Positions 34,468-43,131 of a stretch of DNA of 47,936 nt are shown in pieces (position 1 is the first letter of the stretch; every line of letters starts with the position of its first letter). This stretch comes from Terriglobia bacterium. Its GTDB lineage: Bacteria > Acidobacteriota > Terriglobia > Terriglobales > Acidobacteriaceae. The DNA is taken from the NCBI GenBank assembly GCA_020073385.1, contig JAIQFH010000058.1, forward strand, positions 1 through 47,936, given 5' to 3'. The notes under the pieces were generated by a model. The model was not told the origin of the DNA. It saw only the letters and a list, made by a program, of their open reading frames with translations, and made no database searches. The position numbers were made by a program, and so were the translations under genes.

Positions 34468-36494
34468 TGATGGCACCACCGTTCTCCCCGATTGAGCCCG
34501 TAACTGATGTCCTGCATGGCATTCCCGTCACAGATCCGTATCGGTGGCTGGAAGACCAGGACGCGCCGCGCACGCGCCAATGGCTTTCGGCACAAGGTGA
34601 GTATGCGCGCTCCTATCTTGATTCGATCCCAGGGCGAAACCGAATTCGGGAGCGAATTCGTGAACTCGTTGACGTTGAAACCTATGACTCGATTCAGAAA
34701 GTCGGGCAGCGCTACTTCTTCAGAAAGCGACAACCAGGTCAAGAACAGCCATGCATATACTTCCGCGATGGCGCCGATGGCCGAGATCAGCTTCTCATCG
34801 ACCCCGCTGCGCGGGGCACCGGGCCCTACACCGCGGTAAAGCCGCTGCGCGTTTCCCCAGATGGTCGCCTTCTGCTGTACGAGGTAAAAGAAGGCGGCGA
34901 GCGAACTGGAACTTTTGAAATCTTGGAGTTGGGAACCCGCGCGATCTTGCCAGATTTTCTCCCGCGCGGCTATCTCCGTGGTTTCGCGTTTGCGCCGGAC
35001 TCGAAGAGCTTTTATTACGTCCATGAATCTCTCAGTGCCAAACGCCCGCAGTATCGGGCGGCGTATCACCACGTTCTGGGGACGAGCTTCGGTGATGATC
35101 GGGAGATCTTCTCTACCGACGAGGACCCCGAACTCCGACTGCAGATTGTTCCGGGAACAGAACATTTCGGGTTCCTTATTCTTCGTTTCGGCGACAAAAC
35201 CCTGACGGACTTCTCCCTGTGGCCGATCGGCAGCGAACGTGATCCCGAGCCGATCATCCGCGCGGCGGAGTACAAATTCGGGCCTTTATTGCTTCCTGAC
35301 AGCCGAATTCTGGCGATTACCGATCGGGATGCGCCGAACTTGAGGATTGTCGGGGTCCGCCTCTCACGGGACCACCAACCAGAATTCGTGGACCTAGTGC
35401 CTGAAAGTGACGCAGTGATCCAGAGCTGGGCCGTCGCCGGAAAGCAGATCTTCGTTTCCTACGTGCGCGGCGCAAAGACCGAGGTTGAGGTCTTTGACCT
35501 GGCAGGCAAAAGAGTGGGCCGCTTGCCGCTTGATGCAGGCAGTACCGTTCGTTTGATCGGCGCTAGCGAAGACACAGACGAGCTGCTTTTTGAACAGGAG
35601 TCCTTCACTCAACCCGTACAGATTTACAGGTACTCCCCAACGAACAGCAAGGTAACTCTCTGGGCAGACCGTCTCATACCTTTCGATGCCCAGAGCTTTT
35701 GCCATACCCAAGTCTGGTTCACGGCGAAGGACGGGACCCGAATTCCGATGTACCTATTCGCGCGTCGAGATGTTCTGGACGGCGGATCACATCCCACCAT
35801 CATGACTTCATACGGCGGCTATGGCGTTTCGATGACGCCACAATTCAGTGTATTCGTCGCGTTCCTGATCGAGCGAGGTTGCCTCTTCGCGCTGCCGAAT
35901 ATCCGTGGAGGTTCGGAATTCGGATTTCAGTGGCACGAGGCAGCCAAGCGGAGGCATCGGCAGGTCGCATTCGATGATTTCATCTCCGCGGCAGAGTGGT
36001 TGACGGAATCGGGCCGCACGGAACCGAACAAGCTCGCAATCTTCGGCGGCTCGAACTCCGGGCTTCTGGTGGGAGCGGTCTTGACGCAGCGGCCGGACCT
36101 TTTTCGCGCAGCTCTTTGCATGGTCCCGATGCTCGACATGCTGCGCTATCACCTGTTCGATAACGCGCATGTCTGGAAAGAGGAATTTGGAACAGCGGAC
36201 GATCCGGAGGACTTCACCGCACTCCTCCGTTATTCCCCTTATCAGAACGTTCGCGATGCGATTGCGTATCCCGCAACCATGATTGTGTCGGGAGATTCCG
36301 ACCAAAACTGCAACCCATTCCACGCAAGAAAGATGACTGCCCGACTGCAGGCTGCCAACATCTCCGAATCGCCAATTTTTCTCGACTACAGCCGACGCCG
36401 GGGGCATTCACCAGTTTTGCCGCTGAGCGAACGACTGGACGCACTCAGCGACCGAATGGCGTTTTTATGCGATCAGCTACGTCTGACGGTTTAG
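34455..36494 (+). CDS. Prolyl oligopeptidase (S9A family), cytoplasmic
   Basis: The product has 679 residues without a signal peptide. An N-terminal propeller domain (DPYRWLEDQDAPRTRQW at the start) is followed by the alpha/beta-hydrolase domain (MTSYGGYGVSMTPQF, LPNIRGGSEFGFQWHEAAKR). The nucleophile is Ser533 in FGGSNSGLLVGA, Asp is within SGDSDQN (614-616) and His651 is in RRRGHSPVL. The usual GGSNGG reads GGSNSG. It overlaps the kinase gene and precedes B2 by 16 bases, so it is co-expressed with lasso synthesis. It may trim the peptide or leader fragments. Confidence 0.88.
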   Translation: MPKLMMAPPFSPIEPVTDVLHGIPVTDPYRWLEDQDAPRTRQWLSAQGEYARSYLDSIPGRNRIRERIRELVDVETYDSIQKVGQRYFFRKRQPGQEQPCIYFRDGADGRDQLLIDPAARGTGPYTAVKPLRVSPDGRLLLYEVKEGGERTGTFEILELGTRAILPDFLPRGYLRGFAFAPDSKSFYYVHESLSAKRPQYRAAYHHVLGTSFGDDREIFSTDEDPELRLQIVPGTEHFGFLILRFGDKTLTDFSLWPIGSERDPEPIIRAAEYKFGPLLLPDSRILAITDRDAPNLRIVGVRLSRDHQPEFVDLVPESDAVIQSWAVAGKQIFVSYVRGAKTEVEVFDLAGKRVGRLPLDAGSTVRLIGASEDTDELLFEQESFTQPVQIYRYSPTNSKVTLWADRLIPFDAQSFCHTQVWFTAKDGTRIPMYLFARRDVLDGGSHPTIMTSYGGYGVSMTPQFSVFVAFLIERGCLFALPNIRGGSEFGFQWHEAAKRRHRQVAFDDFISAAEWLTESGRTEPNKLAIFGGSNSGLLVGAVLTQRPDLFRAALCMVPMLDMLRYHLFDNAHVWKEEFGTADDPEDFTALLRYSPYQNVRDAIAYPATMIVSGDSDQNCNPFHARKMTARLQAANISESPIFLDYSRRRGHSPVLPLSERLDALSDRMAFLCDQLRLTV

Positions 36495-36510
36495 CCGGAG
36501 GTCTTCTTCG

Positions 36511-36885
36511 ATGTCGTTTCTTGTCCTGCGCGCGTATTTGAAGTTGATCTATTTCGATGTCTATATGGCGCGAGGGAATTTCGCGGCTCTTTACCAGAAG
36601 GTACGCGATTATCCGCTCGGTACGCCGGTGGGATTCCCGGACGTGACCGAAAGGATCTGTGGCGCCGTGGATATGGCATGCATTTGGTACTGGAAGGAAG
36701 TGTTGTGTCTTCAGAGATCGGCGGCGACTACTTGCCTGCTGAAACAGTACAGAGTGCCGGCCCAGATGATGATCGGCGCACAACAAATGCCCTTCAAGGC
36801 GCATGCCTGGGTCGAAGTCGATGGCCGCGTCGTCAACGACAAGCCATACATGCGGGAGATGTACGCGGTGCTCGATCAGTGCTGA
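36511..36885 (+). CDS. Lasso peptide biosynthesis B2 protein (leader peptidase)
   Basis: The product has 124 residues with the Transglut_core3-type cysteine-protease fold of lasso B2 proteins. The triad is visible as Cys66 (EVLCLQRSAATTCLL), His98 (FKAHAWVEVDG) and Asp104. B2 cuts the leader from the precursor, usually two residues after a conserved Thr, while bound to B1. It stands between the oligopeptidase and the synthetase gene, 37 bases before the latter. Confidence 0.9.
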   Translation: MSFLVLRAYLKLIYFDVYMARGNFAALYQKVRDYPLGTPVGFPDVTERICGAVDMACIWYWKEVLCLQRSAATTCLLKQYRVPAQMMIGAQQMPFKAHAWVEVDGRVVNDKPYMREMYAVLDQC

Positions 36886-36922
36886 TTCTTCGGTTGAGGT
36901 TTGGTGGGAGGTTCCCGATTCC

Positions 36923-38911
36923 ATGAGCGTCCAATTTGGAAAGTGCAATTTCGACGGCAAGCCCGTCGATCCCGAGGATCTCGCCGAAGTTCGCCCCGTG
37001 CTCGCGCCGTACGGACCCGACGGGGAGGGCTACATCTGCAAAGATAATCTTGCAGTTCTCTATCGGGCCTTCCACACCACGAAAGAATCCCGGCGCGAGG
37101 TCCAACCTCACCTCTGTCCGTCGGGGGCGGTCATCACGTGGGATGGCCGGCTCGACAACCGCGAGGAGCTCATCGGCCGGCTGACGCGCGAGACCTCGGC
37201 CACATCTACGGATCTGGAAATCGTTGCGGCATCTTATGAGCGGTGGGGAACGGATTCGTTCGCCAGGTTGATCGGAGATTGGGCGCTATCGATCTGGGAT
37301 CCCAGTACACGATCTCTGCTTCTCGCCAAAGATTTTGTGGGCACGCGTCATCTCTACTACGCGGTGGAAAAGGCCGAGGTCACATGGTGCACAATTCTTG
37401 ATCCTCTGGTGCTCTTTGCAGCTCACCCCTTCAAGCTTGAGGAAGAATTCATTGCAGGCTGGCTGTCATTCTTCCCAGCAACCCACCTGACACCGTACGC
37501 GGGCATTCAGGCGGTTCCGCCATCGTCCTTCGTTTCTCTGACGAATGGAAAACGAACGATCACCAAGTACTGGGATTTCGACGCCGGGAAGAGGATTCGC
37601 TATCACGCCGATACCGAATACGAAGAACAGTTTCGGGGGGTGTTCTCGGAATCCGTGCGCCGCCGCCTTCGCTCTGATTCACCTGTACTCGCAGAACTAA
37701 GCGGCGGCATGGACTCGTCCGCAATCGTATGCATGGCAGACGAACTCGTGCTTGCGCATGGTGGCTCCCAAGCCGTCCAGACGGTTTCGTATTATGACGA
37801 TTCCGAGCCAAACTGGGACGAAAGCTCATATTTCAGAATTGTCGAAGCAGAGCGCGGCAGGGTGGGCTGTCACATCAATGTTGGGAAACAAGATTTTCAG
37901 TCGCTTCAGGTTGCGGAGAATAAGTTTGCCGCGACACCCAGGCCGGTCTATCGATCCCGTGAAGCAAGCGAACAATTTGCCAACTTGCTGCGGCAGACAG
38001 GAAGCCGTGTTGTTCTGTGTGGTATCGCGGGCGACGAAGTCACGGGCGGCGTCCCGACTCCTATTCCTGAACTTGAAGATCTGCTCGCACGAGCTCGACT
38101 CAGACAACTGGCGAGCCGGCTGAAGACCTGGGCCCTCGCGAGGAGAAAACCATGGTTCCACCTGTTGTTTGAAAGCGCAGCGGGTTTCCTGCCCGCATGG
38201 TTGTCCGGAACTCCGGAAATCAAACATCCCGCTCCATGGCTGAATCCAGGCTTTTCCAACCGGAACCGACCCGCTTTGCTGGGGTACCCTCGCCGCGTGA
38301 AGCTGTTCGGTCCTTTGCCAAGCCTCCAGGAAAACATCGCTACACTCGAGGCATTACGCAGGCAATTGACATGCGATATGCCTAGCTCAGAACCGCTATT
38401 CGAGGCCCGCTATCCCTATCTCGACCGCGGCCTGCTCGAATTCCTATTTGCCATTCCTAGAGAACAGCTTGTGCGCCCTGGACAGCGCCGGTCCTTAATG
38501 CGCCGAGCGCTCGCAGGAATCGTTCCAGACGCAATTCGGAACAGGAAACGAAAGGCCTTCGTCTCACGAACGCCACTGGCGACCATTGCTGCGCATCATG
38601 CTGAGTTGGCCGCGATGTTTTGCCAGCCAGTGGCAAGCACGTTGGGCATTGCCGATTCCGCCGCGATTTCCCTGGCTCTGCAAAGAGCTCGCGACGGGCA
38701 GGAGGGCCGAATTGTGCAGTTGCTCCGAATCATGGAAGTCGAAACTTGGCTTCGGCAGATGTCGGCACACACAGCGTTGACCCTAGATCCAGCCGGACAA
38801 GAGCAGAAAACACAGTTCGCGCGCCAAATCAGCGCGCATAGAGATTCGGCCCAACTGGGTCGGATGTTAGACAACTTGAAAATAAATGGAGGACAAAACC
38901 ATGGTGTATAG
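36923..38911 (+). CDS. Lasso macrolactam synthetase (asparagine-synthetase-like, C protein)
   Basis: The product has 662 residues. The N-terminal glutaminase-like domain starts MSVQFGKCNFDGKPV and contains ITWDGRLDNREELIGRL. It has no N-terminal catalytic Cys2, as usual for lasso C proteins. The synthetase domain carries the PP-loop LSGGMDSS (Ser260-Ser266) and a later YPYLDRGLLEFL segment. The enzyme adenylates an Asp/Glu side chain and closes the macrolactam with the new N-terminus. GGGAGG lies upstream. Its last 11 bases overlap precursor gene 1. Confidence 0.92.
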   Translation: MSVQFGKCNFDGKPVDPEDLAEVRPVLAPYGPDGEGYICKDNLAVLYRAFHTTKESRREVQPHLCPSGAVITWDGRLDNREELIGRLTRETSATSTDLEIVAASYERWGTDSFARLIGDWALSIWDPSTRSLLLAKDFVGTRHLYYAVEKAEVTWCTILDPLVLFAAHPFKLEEEFIAGWLSFFPATHLTPYAGIQAVPPSSFVSLTNGKRTITKYWDFDAGKRIRYHADTEYEEQFRGVFSESVRRRLRSDSPVLAELSGGMDSSAIVCMADELVLAHGGSQAVQTVSYYDDSEPNWDESSYFRIVEAERGRVGCHINVGKQDFQSLQVAENKFAATPRPVYRSREASEQFANLLRQTGSRVVLCGIAGDEVTGGVPTPIPELEDLLARARLRQLASRLKTWALARRKPWFHLLFESAAGFLPAWLSGTPEIKHPAPWLNPGFSNRNRPALLGYPRRVKLFGPLPSLQENIATLEALRRQLTCDMPSSEPLFEARYPYLDRGLLEFLFAIPREQLVRPGQRRSLMRRALAGIVPDAIRNRKRKAFVSRTPLATIAAHHAELAAMFCQPVASTLGIADSAAISLALQRARDGQEGRIVQLLRIMEVETWLRQMSAHTALTLDPAGQEQKTQFARQISAHRDSAQLGRMLDNLKINGGQNHGV

Positions 38912-39041
38912 CAAGCCCGAAGTCACATTGCTAGAAAACGCCCTCGGTGCCGTCAAGGGCCAAACCAAACTGGGTGCCGTGCCCGACGCTGTTGCACCGC
39001 ACAATCGCCCAAGCATCTCCGCCTATGAGGCTGATGAGTAA
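38901..39041 (+). CDS. Lasso-type RiPP precursor peptide 1 (46 aa)
   Basis: The ATG at 38901 has a perfect GGAGG at 38888-38892. The peptide reads MVYSKPEVTLLENALGAVKG, then QTKLGAVPDAVA, then PHNRPSISAYEADE. The leader carries Y-x-K-P-x-V/L...L, the B1-binding pattern, and a Thr in GQTK where B2 would cut after T-x. The core would then start LGAVPD, with the only near acidic residue at position 6. The gene overlaps the C-protein end by 11 bases. Peptide 2 is identical at 31 of 46 positions. Confidence 0.82.
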   Translation: MVYSKPEVTLLENALGAVKGQTKLGAVPDAVAPHNRPSISAYEADE

Positions 39042-39107
39042 CGAGACCGGCGCGCCCACTTCGTCATAGTGCACCGAATCTCGAGATCAACGAACGGAGG
39101 ACAAAAC

Positions 39108-39248
39108 ATGGCGTATCGCAAACCCACACTCAGGGCGCTGGACAATGCTCTTACCGCGGTCCAAGGGCAAACAAAAATGGGTGCGTTCTTTGACAATACT
39201 GCACCCCACAATCGGCCAAGCCCCTCAGCGTACGAAGCAGACGAATAA
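39108..39248 (+). CDS. Lasso-type RiPP precursor peptide 2 (46 aa)
   Basis: The ATG at 39108 has GGAGG at 39096-39100. The peptide reads MAYRKPTLRALDNALTAVQG, then QTKMGAFFDNTA, then PHNRPSPSAYEADE. The leader motif YRKPTLRAL fits the B1 pattern better than peptide 1. The same Thr-Lys and the same Asp at position 6 after T-K are kept, while the residues between vary (VP versus FF). It probably arose by duplication of peptide 1 including its ribosome-binding site. A terminator follows. Confidence 0.82.
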   Translation: MAYRKPTLRALDNALTAVQGQTKMGAFFDNTAPHNRPSPSAYEADE

Positions 39249-39253
39249 GAGCC

Positions 39254-39281
39254 GTGGGGCGTCAGTTTTAGGACGCCCCAC
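39254..39281. terminator. Bidirectional hairpin terminator after the lasso precursors
   Basis: GTGGGGCGTC (39254-39263) pairs perfectly with GACGCCCCAC (39272-39281) around an eight-base T-rich loop, followed by CTTTCCTT. It lies between the stop of precursor 2 and the convergent S9 peptidase. Confidence 0.75.
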
Positions 39282-39315
39282 CTTTCCTTGCATCTGACGA
39301 CGGTTAACGTGGAGT

Positions 39316-41694
39316 CTATTTATCTTCGTTACCTAGGATTGGCCGTTCCCGCATTCTTCGCCAGCTTGCGTACTGCTGCCGCTTGGAGGGGTTGGGATCC
39401 TCCTCTCCCTTGAGCCAGAAACGAAACCAATCAACATTACCCTGCTGAGATGCCAGTCTCTCCAACGGTTTTTGGAGGAGATGATCGCCCAGCGGAAAAT
39501 AGACTAGATCGACAGGTTTTCCCTGGCCGAATAGTGAAGCGTATGTTTCCCATTCAGTCATAGCGCTCGCGAAACCGATCGCCTCGATTCGGAGTGGCGC
39601 TTGAATCTTGTAGAGATTGAACCCAGGCGCTTGATCCATCCAGATCCGAAGTCCGGCACCAAAGGGGCTGGCACCATAGATCTGCTCGAGAAGATTTGCC
39701 GCTGGATCCCCGATCGAATACAAGTATTGCAGATAGCTCCCATCGAAGCCATCCGCGATCGTTGCCGCCGCAAATCGGTTCGGATTGCTGACCAAAGCGC
39801 TCTCGACGTGATAACAAGTGTGGCTGAAGCCAACGATTCCAACCTTCTCCGGATCGATTAGACCCTCCTTGTCGAGGCGATCGATGGCGGCCTCAAACCC
39901 AACGACCTGATCTGGTGCTTCTCGCGAGGTTCCATAGTGATCGGTTCGGCGAGGCATCTGGAGAACCATGATGCCAACGGCTGCAAGTGGCCTTACCGCG
40001 GATGCCGTCGGGAACAGACCATCGCTCACAAAACCTGGTGAAAAGCCATAGGTCTGAATGACAAGCGGATAGCGCTGGCCGGCAACATAGTCCGGGGGCT
40101 TAACCAATTGTCCCCTCCAGTCGTAACCCGTTCTGTCTGTCCAGTGGAACTCGGTGACATGGCCCAATTTGATGGATGACAATTCGGGATTTGGGTCCCA
40201 GAATTTGCGGGTTCGTCCCGAGCTTTGTTCCGAAGCATAAAGCGCCGGCGGGACATCTGGACTCTCTTTGATCTCAATCGTGATCGCGTGATTCTTTGGA
40301 TCGCGATGCCCGTTGCTTTCGCTAGCATCCTTCGTTGCGTGATCAAGCGTAGCCACAGGCGCCCAGACACTCCCCTTGCGTCGGTATGTCTGCTCGACAG
40401 TCTCGTTTGACGCGCTGCTAAATCGAGCGATCACTTCATCACTGTTCCGCCCAAATGTCGCAGAGGTGAGTCGAGTGAATTGATCATAGCGACCCAAGAC
40501 AGCACAGCTAGCGGCCTTCAATTTGAGATCGACCACGGCACATGCGCAAGGCGTCCTGCGCCTCGCCTGTTCCTCCTCAGTGACGCCATTCAGCGGAAGA
40601 AAAGTGTTCGTCAAAAGAAGTTTGCCGCTACCGGATTCCCAGGCGGCACTATTCTCTTGGAAATACCCCATTGCATTGGCATGAGGGGCGTTCAAAATGA
40701 ATCGCGACTTGCCAGTATTCAGGTCGTACACGGCGTACTGCAATGGTGTTTCGAAATTGAATCGTGCGGTCGTGCTTGAGTCCTCCCGGTGCAATTGCAA
40801 ATAAGGAAGGGCTGGCACGTACTCGTTCCACGAGAGTGGGATATTCTCGCTAGGTTGCAGAACGACCACGCTGTTTTCATCCGGAGAAATCGAGAGCACT
40901 TCGGGAAAATGATTGGCAAGATGAATCGGCTGCCTTCCGTCTTTTGTCAGCCTCCAGGTCTTGCCATTTCTTAGCACCCAGAGTTCGCGATCCAGAGCCG
41001 ATTCGTCCAACTGTGGCATAAATCTCGCCAAGGGTTCGCCAGTCATATCGAACGCATCCGCATTGATGGAGCGTCCCAAAGGGATGCTCTGCTTTTCAGG
41101 GGCTGCCAGGTAAGCAATGGTGCTCCCTCGGACGTTATAAAGACTGACATCGTAGCCATTCGGTGTAAGGGAGTGAACCACTCCAGAGTCAACGTCAACC
41201 TGATAGAGTTTCCGCTGTTCGCGCGAACTTTGCCCCAGATAAAGCAGCGACTTTGAGTCTTCTGTCCAACGAACGCTCGAAATGACCGGGGCGTAAAAGA
41301 TCGTGTAACTGTTTCTAGGGACCCTTGCCACTCTGACAATGGGCCTGAGATGCGGAACCCAGGTCGGGTCCTGTGAGTGGAGCAAACCAGTGAGTTTCGC
41401 TGTTCGAAAGACCCACAAGGTCGATTCGATTGAGTCGGTCTCAAGGATGCCCCGAGAAGTAACGACAGAAACCAATCTCTGGTTGGGCGAGAACGAAGGC
41501 CCGCCGTCGCTCGTGTCAAACCTTGACATCTCGATGGAATCCTTAACGCTGAAATAGCGATCCGGGCTTCCACCAACAGCGGAGGAGTGTTGGGCCCATA
41601 ATGCAGGGTGAAAAAACATTGTCGAAAGCATCAAGAGGGCGTAATGCCCGGCTCGCGCCACGCAGCTCGACCGTAATGTACGCGTAAAACTCAT
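39316..41694 (-). CDS. Exported S9-family peptidase, AtxE2-like candidate lasso isopeptidase
   Basis: The product has 792 residues with a signal peptide (about 1-35, ending ALWAQ). A long propeller domain is followed by an alpha/beta-hydrolase domain. The nucleophile is probably Ser624 in VGIVGFSHTCYHVES, and a C-terminal His is seen in PLGDHLLQKPLERL. The sequence from YPLVIQTYGFSPGFVSDG through QGNVDWFRFWLKGEEDP resembles the lasso isopeptidases that reopen the macrolactam after uptake. It is probably periplasmic. It lies 53 bases after the broken receptor on the same strand. The assignment to isopeptidase is inference. Confidence 0.78.
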   Translation of the reverse strand: MSFTRTLRSSCVARAGHYALLMLSTMFFHPALWAQHSSAVGGSPDRYFSVKDSIEMSRFDTSDGGPSFSPNQRLVSVVTSRGILETDSIESTLWVFRTAKLTGLLHSQDPTWVPHLRPIVRVARVPRNSYTIFYAPVISSVRWTEDSKSLLYLGQSSREQRKLYQVDVDSGVVHSLTPNGYDVSLYNVRGSTIAYLAAPEKQSIPLGRSINADAFDMTGEPLARFMPQLDESALDRELWVLRNGKTWRLTKDGRQPIHLANHFPEVLSISPDENSVVVLQPSENIPLSWNEYVPALPYLQLHREDSSTTARFNFETPLQYAVYDLNTGKSRFILNAPHANAMGYFQENSAAWESGSGKLLLTNTFLPLNGVTEEEQARRRTPCACAVVDLKLKAASCAVLGRYDQFTRLTSATFGRNSDEVIARFSSASNETVEQTYRRKGSVWAPVATLDHATKDASESNGHRDPKNHAITIEIKESPDVPPALYASEQSSGRTRKFWDPNPELSSIKLGHVTEFHWTDRTGYDWRGQLVKPPDYVAGQRYPLVIQTYGFSPGFVSDGLFPTASAVRPLAAVGIMVLQMPRRTDHYGTSREAPDQVVGFEAAIDRLDKEGLIDPEKVGIVGFSHTCYHVESALVSNPNRFAAATIADGFDGSYLQYLYSIGDPAANLLEQIYGASPFGAGLRIWMDQAPGFNLYKIQAPLRIEAIGFASAMTEWETYASLFGQGKPVDLVYFPLGDHLLQKPLERLASQQGNVDWFRFWLKGEEDPNPSKRQQYASWRRMRERPILGNEDK

Positions 41695-41747
41695 GAGACT
41701 GACAATTGGATTTTCCGAACGAATTTGTAGAAGGGCGTGCTAAGCCT

Positions 41748-43124
41748 TCAAAACACGAGCTTCAGGGCAAACTGCAACGATCGAGCGCCGCCCGCCTGGT
41801 AAATGGAACTCAGAGTACCGAGGCTTTGATCGAGGGTGGAAACGGCCTGGCCGAATGTTGGGGAGCCGAAGAAAGGGCTGACGAAGCCGAAATTTGGATG
41901 ATTGAAAACGTTGAACGCCTCAGCACGAAACTGCAGTTTGAGTTGCTCATAGATGGCGAACTCTCTACGCACCGCAACGTCCATCTGCCACGAACCAAAC
42001 CCACGCACGAAATTTCGGGGAGCGTTTCCGAATTGATCGGCAGCGGGATTGGCAAAGGCGTTGGGATTCACTGCGCGGCCCCCAGGACACTCCTGCCCAG
42101 GCTGGAGATCCCCCAATTGCTGAAGAATCGAGGCGCAGTTCGAACCATACAGATAGATGGGGATCCCGGGCAGAAGGTCGAGACCACGAAACGTTCGCTG
42201 TCCGGTTGCGGGATCGACAGCGAGAGGACCGTTCAGTGTGATGGGAAATGCCGTGCGCGCGCTGAAGCGGTCATCGAGACCCCACCCATGCAGGAAGAGC
42301 CGAGCAACTGGGTGGATGAAATGGCTTGGAACGTCGAATGAAAAAGCCGATGAGAAAGAATGCCGAACATCGAAGTCTGAATTGCCTCGGAAGTACGGAA
42401 AAGCAGAATCGTGGGATCCGTAGTCAATGGAGTGAGCGAGCGTGTAGGCGGCAAGTGCGGTGAGACCGTTGGTTAGACGACCGCGATACTGCAACTGAAG
42501 AGAGTTGAAATCTGAGGTGTGTGCGTTCTGCAAGAAGATGACATAGGTAAAATTCGGATTGAACGGCTGGGCGTAAATCTGGTTCCATTCGAGCAATCTC
42601 GCACCATGCGATCCGATATAAGAGGCGGAGAACGACTGGGATTTTCCGAGCGCCTGCTCAAGGGCCGCATTCCACTGCAAGCTGTATGGCGACTGCAGAT
42701 GGGAGGGGTACGCAAGGACGGTTGGATACGGCGGCGTCGGAGCCGTGACCGACGGGAGCTGCGCCGATGTGAGGGGGAAGCTCACGGGGAAGCCGTTCGT
42801 ATAACCGAGATTTAGCGAATTCGAGATTCCAGGCCCCAAGAACCCGAGAGTGCCCGTTTGCTGGCCGGAGTCGAAGAACACACCACCTCCAGCCCGCGCC
42901 ACTAACTCCCGGCCAGAAGTCTTTCGAATCAAATATGCCCCACCAAGCCGAGGCGCGAGGTTGTACCAGGTTGTGCGCCATAACGGAGTTCCTTCGGGTG
43001 CAAGGGTCATCGTAGACAGATTGTTGGCGCCCTCGATCGTATAGGGTGAAGGGCCGCGGGTCACTGTGGGTGGTGGGTTTACGTCCCATCGCAAACCGAT
43101 CGAAAGGTTGAATCGTGAATTCAC
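41748..43124 (-). CDS. Oar-like TonB-dependent receptor, C-terminal part (broken gene)
   Basis: 458 residues are readable from an internal ATG at 43124, but the frame is open upstream and reads NNPGFVDPIASAIVYPLSTN then FSAFAQDEWKVNSRFNLSIG. The whole segment is outer-membrane beta-barrel with an Oar-type end (FNVFNHPNFGFVSPFFGSP, LQFALKLVF). It continues the protein encoded at 43132-44850 in another frame, so the two are one gene split by a frameshift near 43210-43222. By itself it has no signal peptide or plug. Confidence 0.8.
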   Translation of the reverse strand: MNSRFNLSIGLRWDVNPPPTVTRGPSPYTIEGANNLSTMTLAPEGTPLWRTTWYNLAPRLGGAYLIRKTSGRELVARAGGGVFFDSGQQTGTLGFLGPGISNSLNLGYTNGFPVSFPLTSAQLPSVTAPTPPYPTVLAYPSHLQSPYSLQWNAALEQALGKSQSFSASYIGSHGARLLEWNQIYAQPFNPNFTYVIFLQNAHTSDFNSLQLQYRGRLTNGLTALAAYTLAHSIDYGSHDSAFPYFRGNSDFDVRHSFSSAFSFDVPSHFIHPVARLFLHGWGLDDRFSARTAFPITLNGPLAVDPATGQRTFRGLDLLPGIPIYLYGSNCASILQQLGDLQPGQECPGGRAVNPNAFANPAADQFGNAPRNFVRGFGSWQMDVAVRREFAIYEQLKLQFRAEAFNVFNHPNFGFVSPFFGSPTFGQAVSTLDQSLGTLSSIYQAGGARSLQFALKLVF

Positions 43125-43131
43125 CTTCCAT

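Noticed and set aside
41706..42341. 211-codon plus-strand ORF opposite the receptor C-terminus
   Set aside because: It lacks domains, and the reverse strand reads typical Oar barrel sequence.
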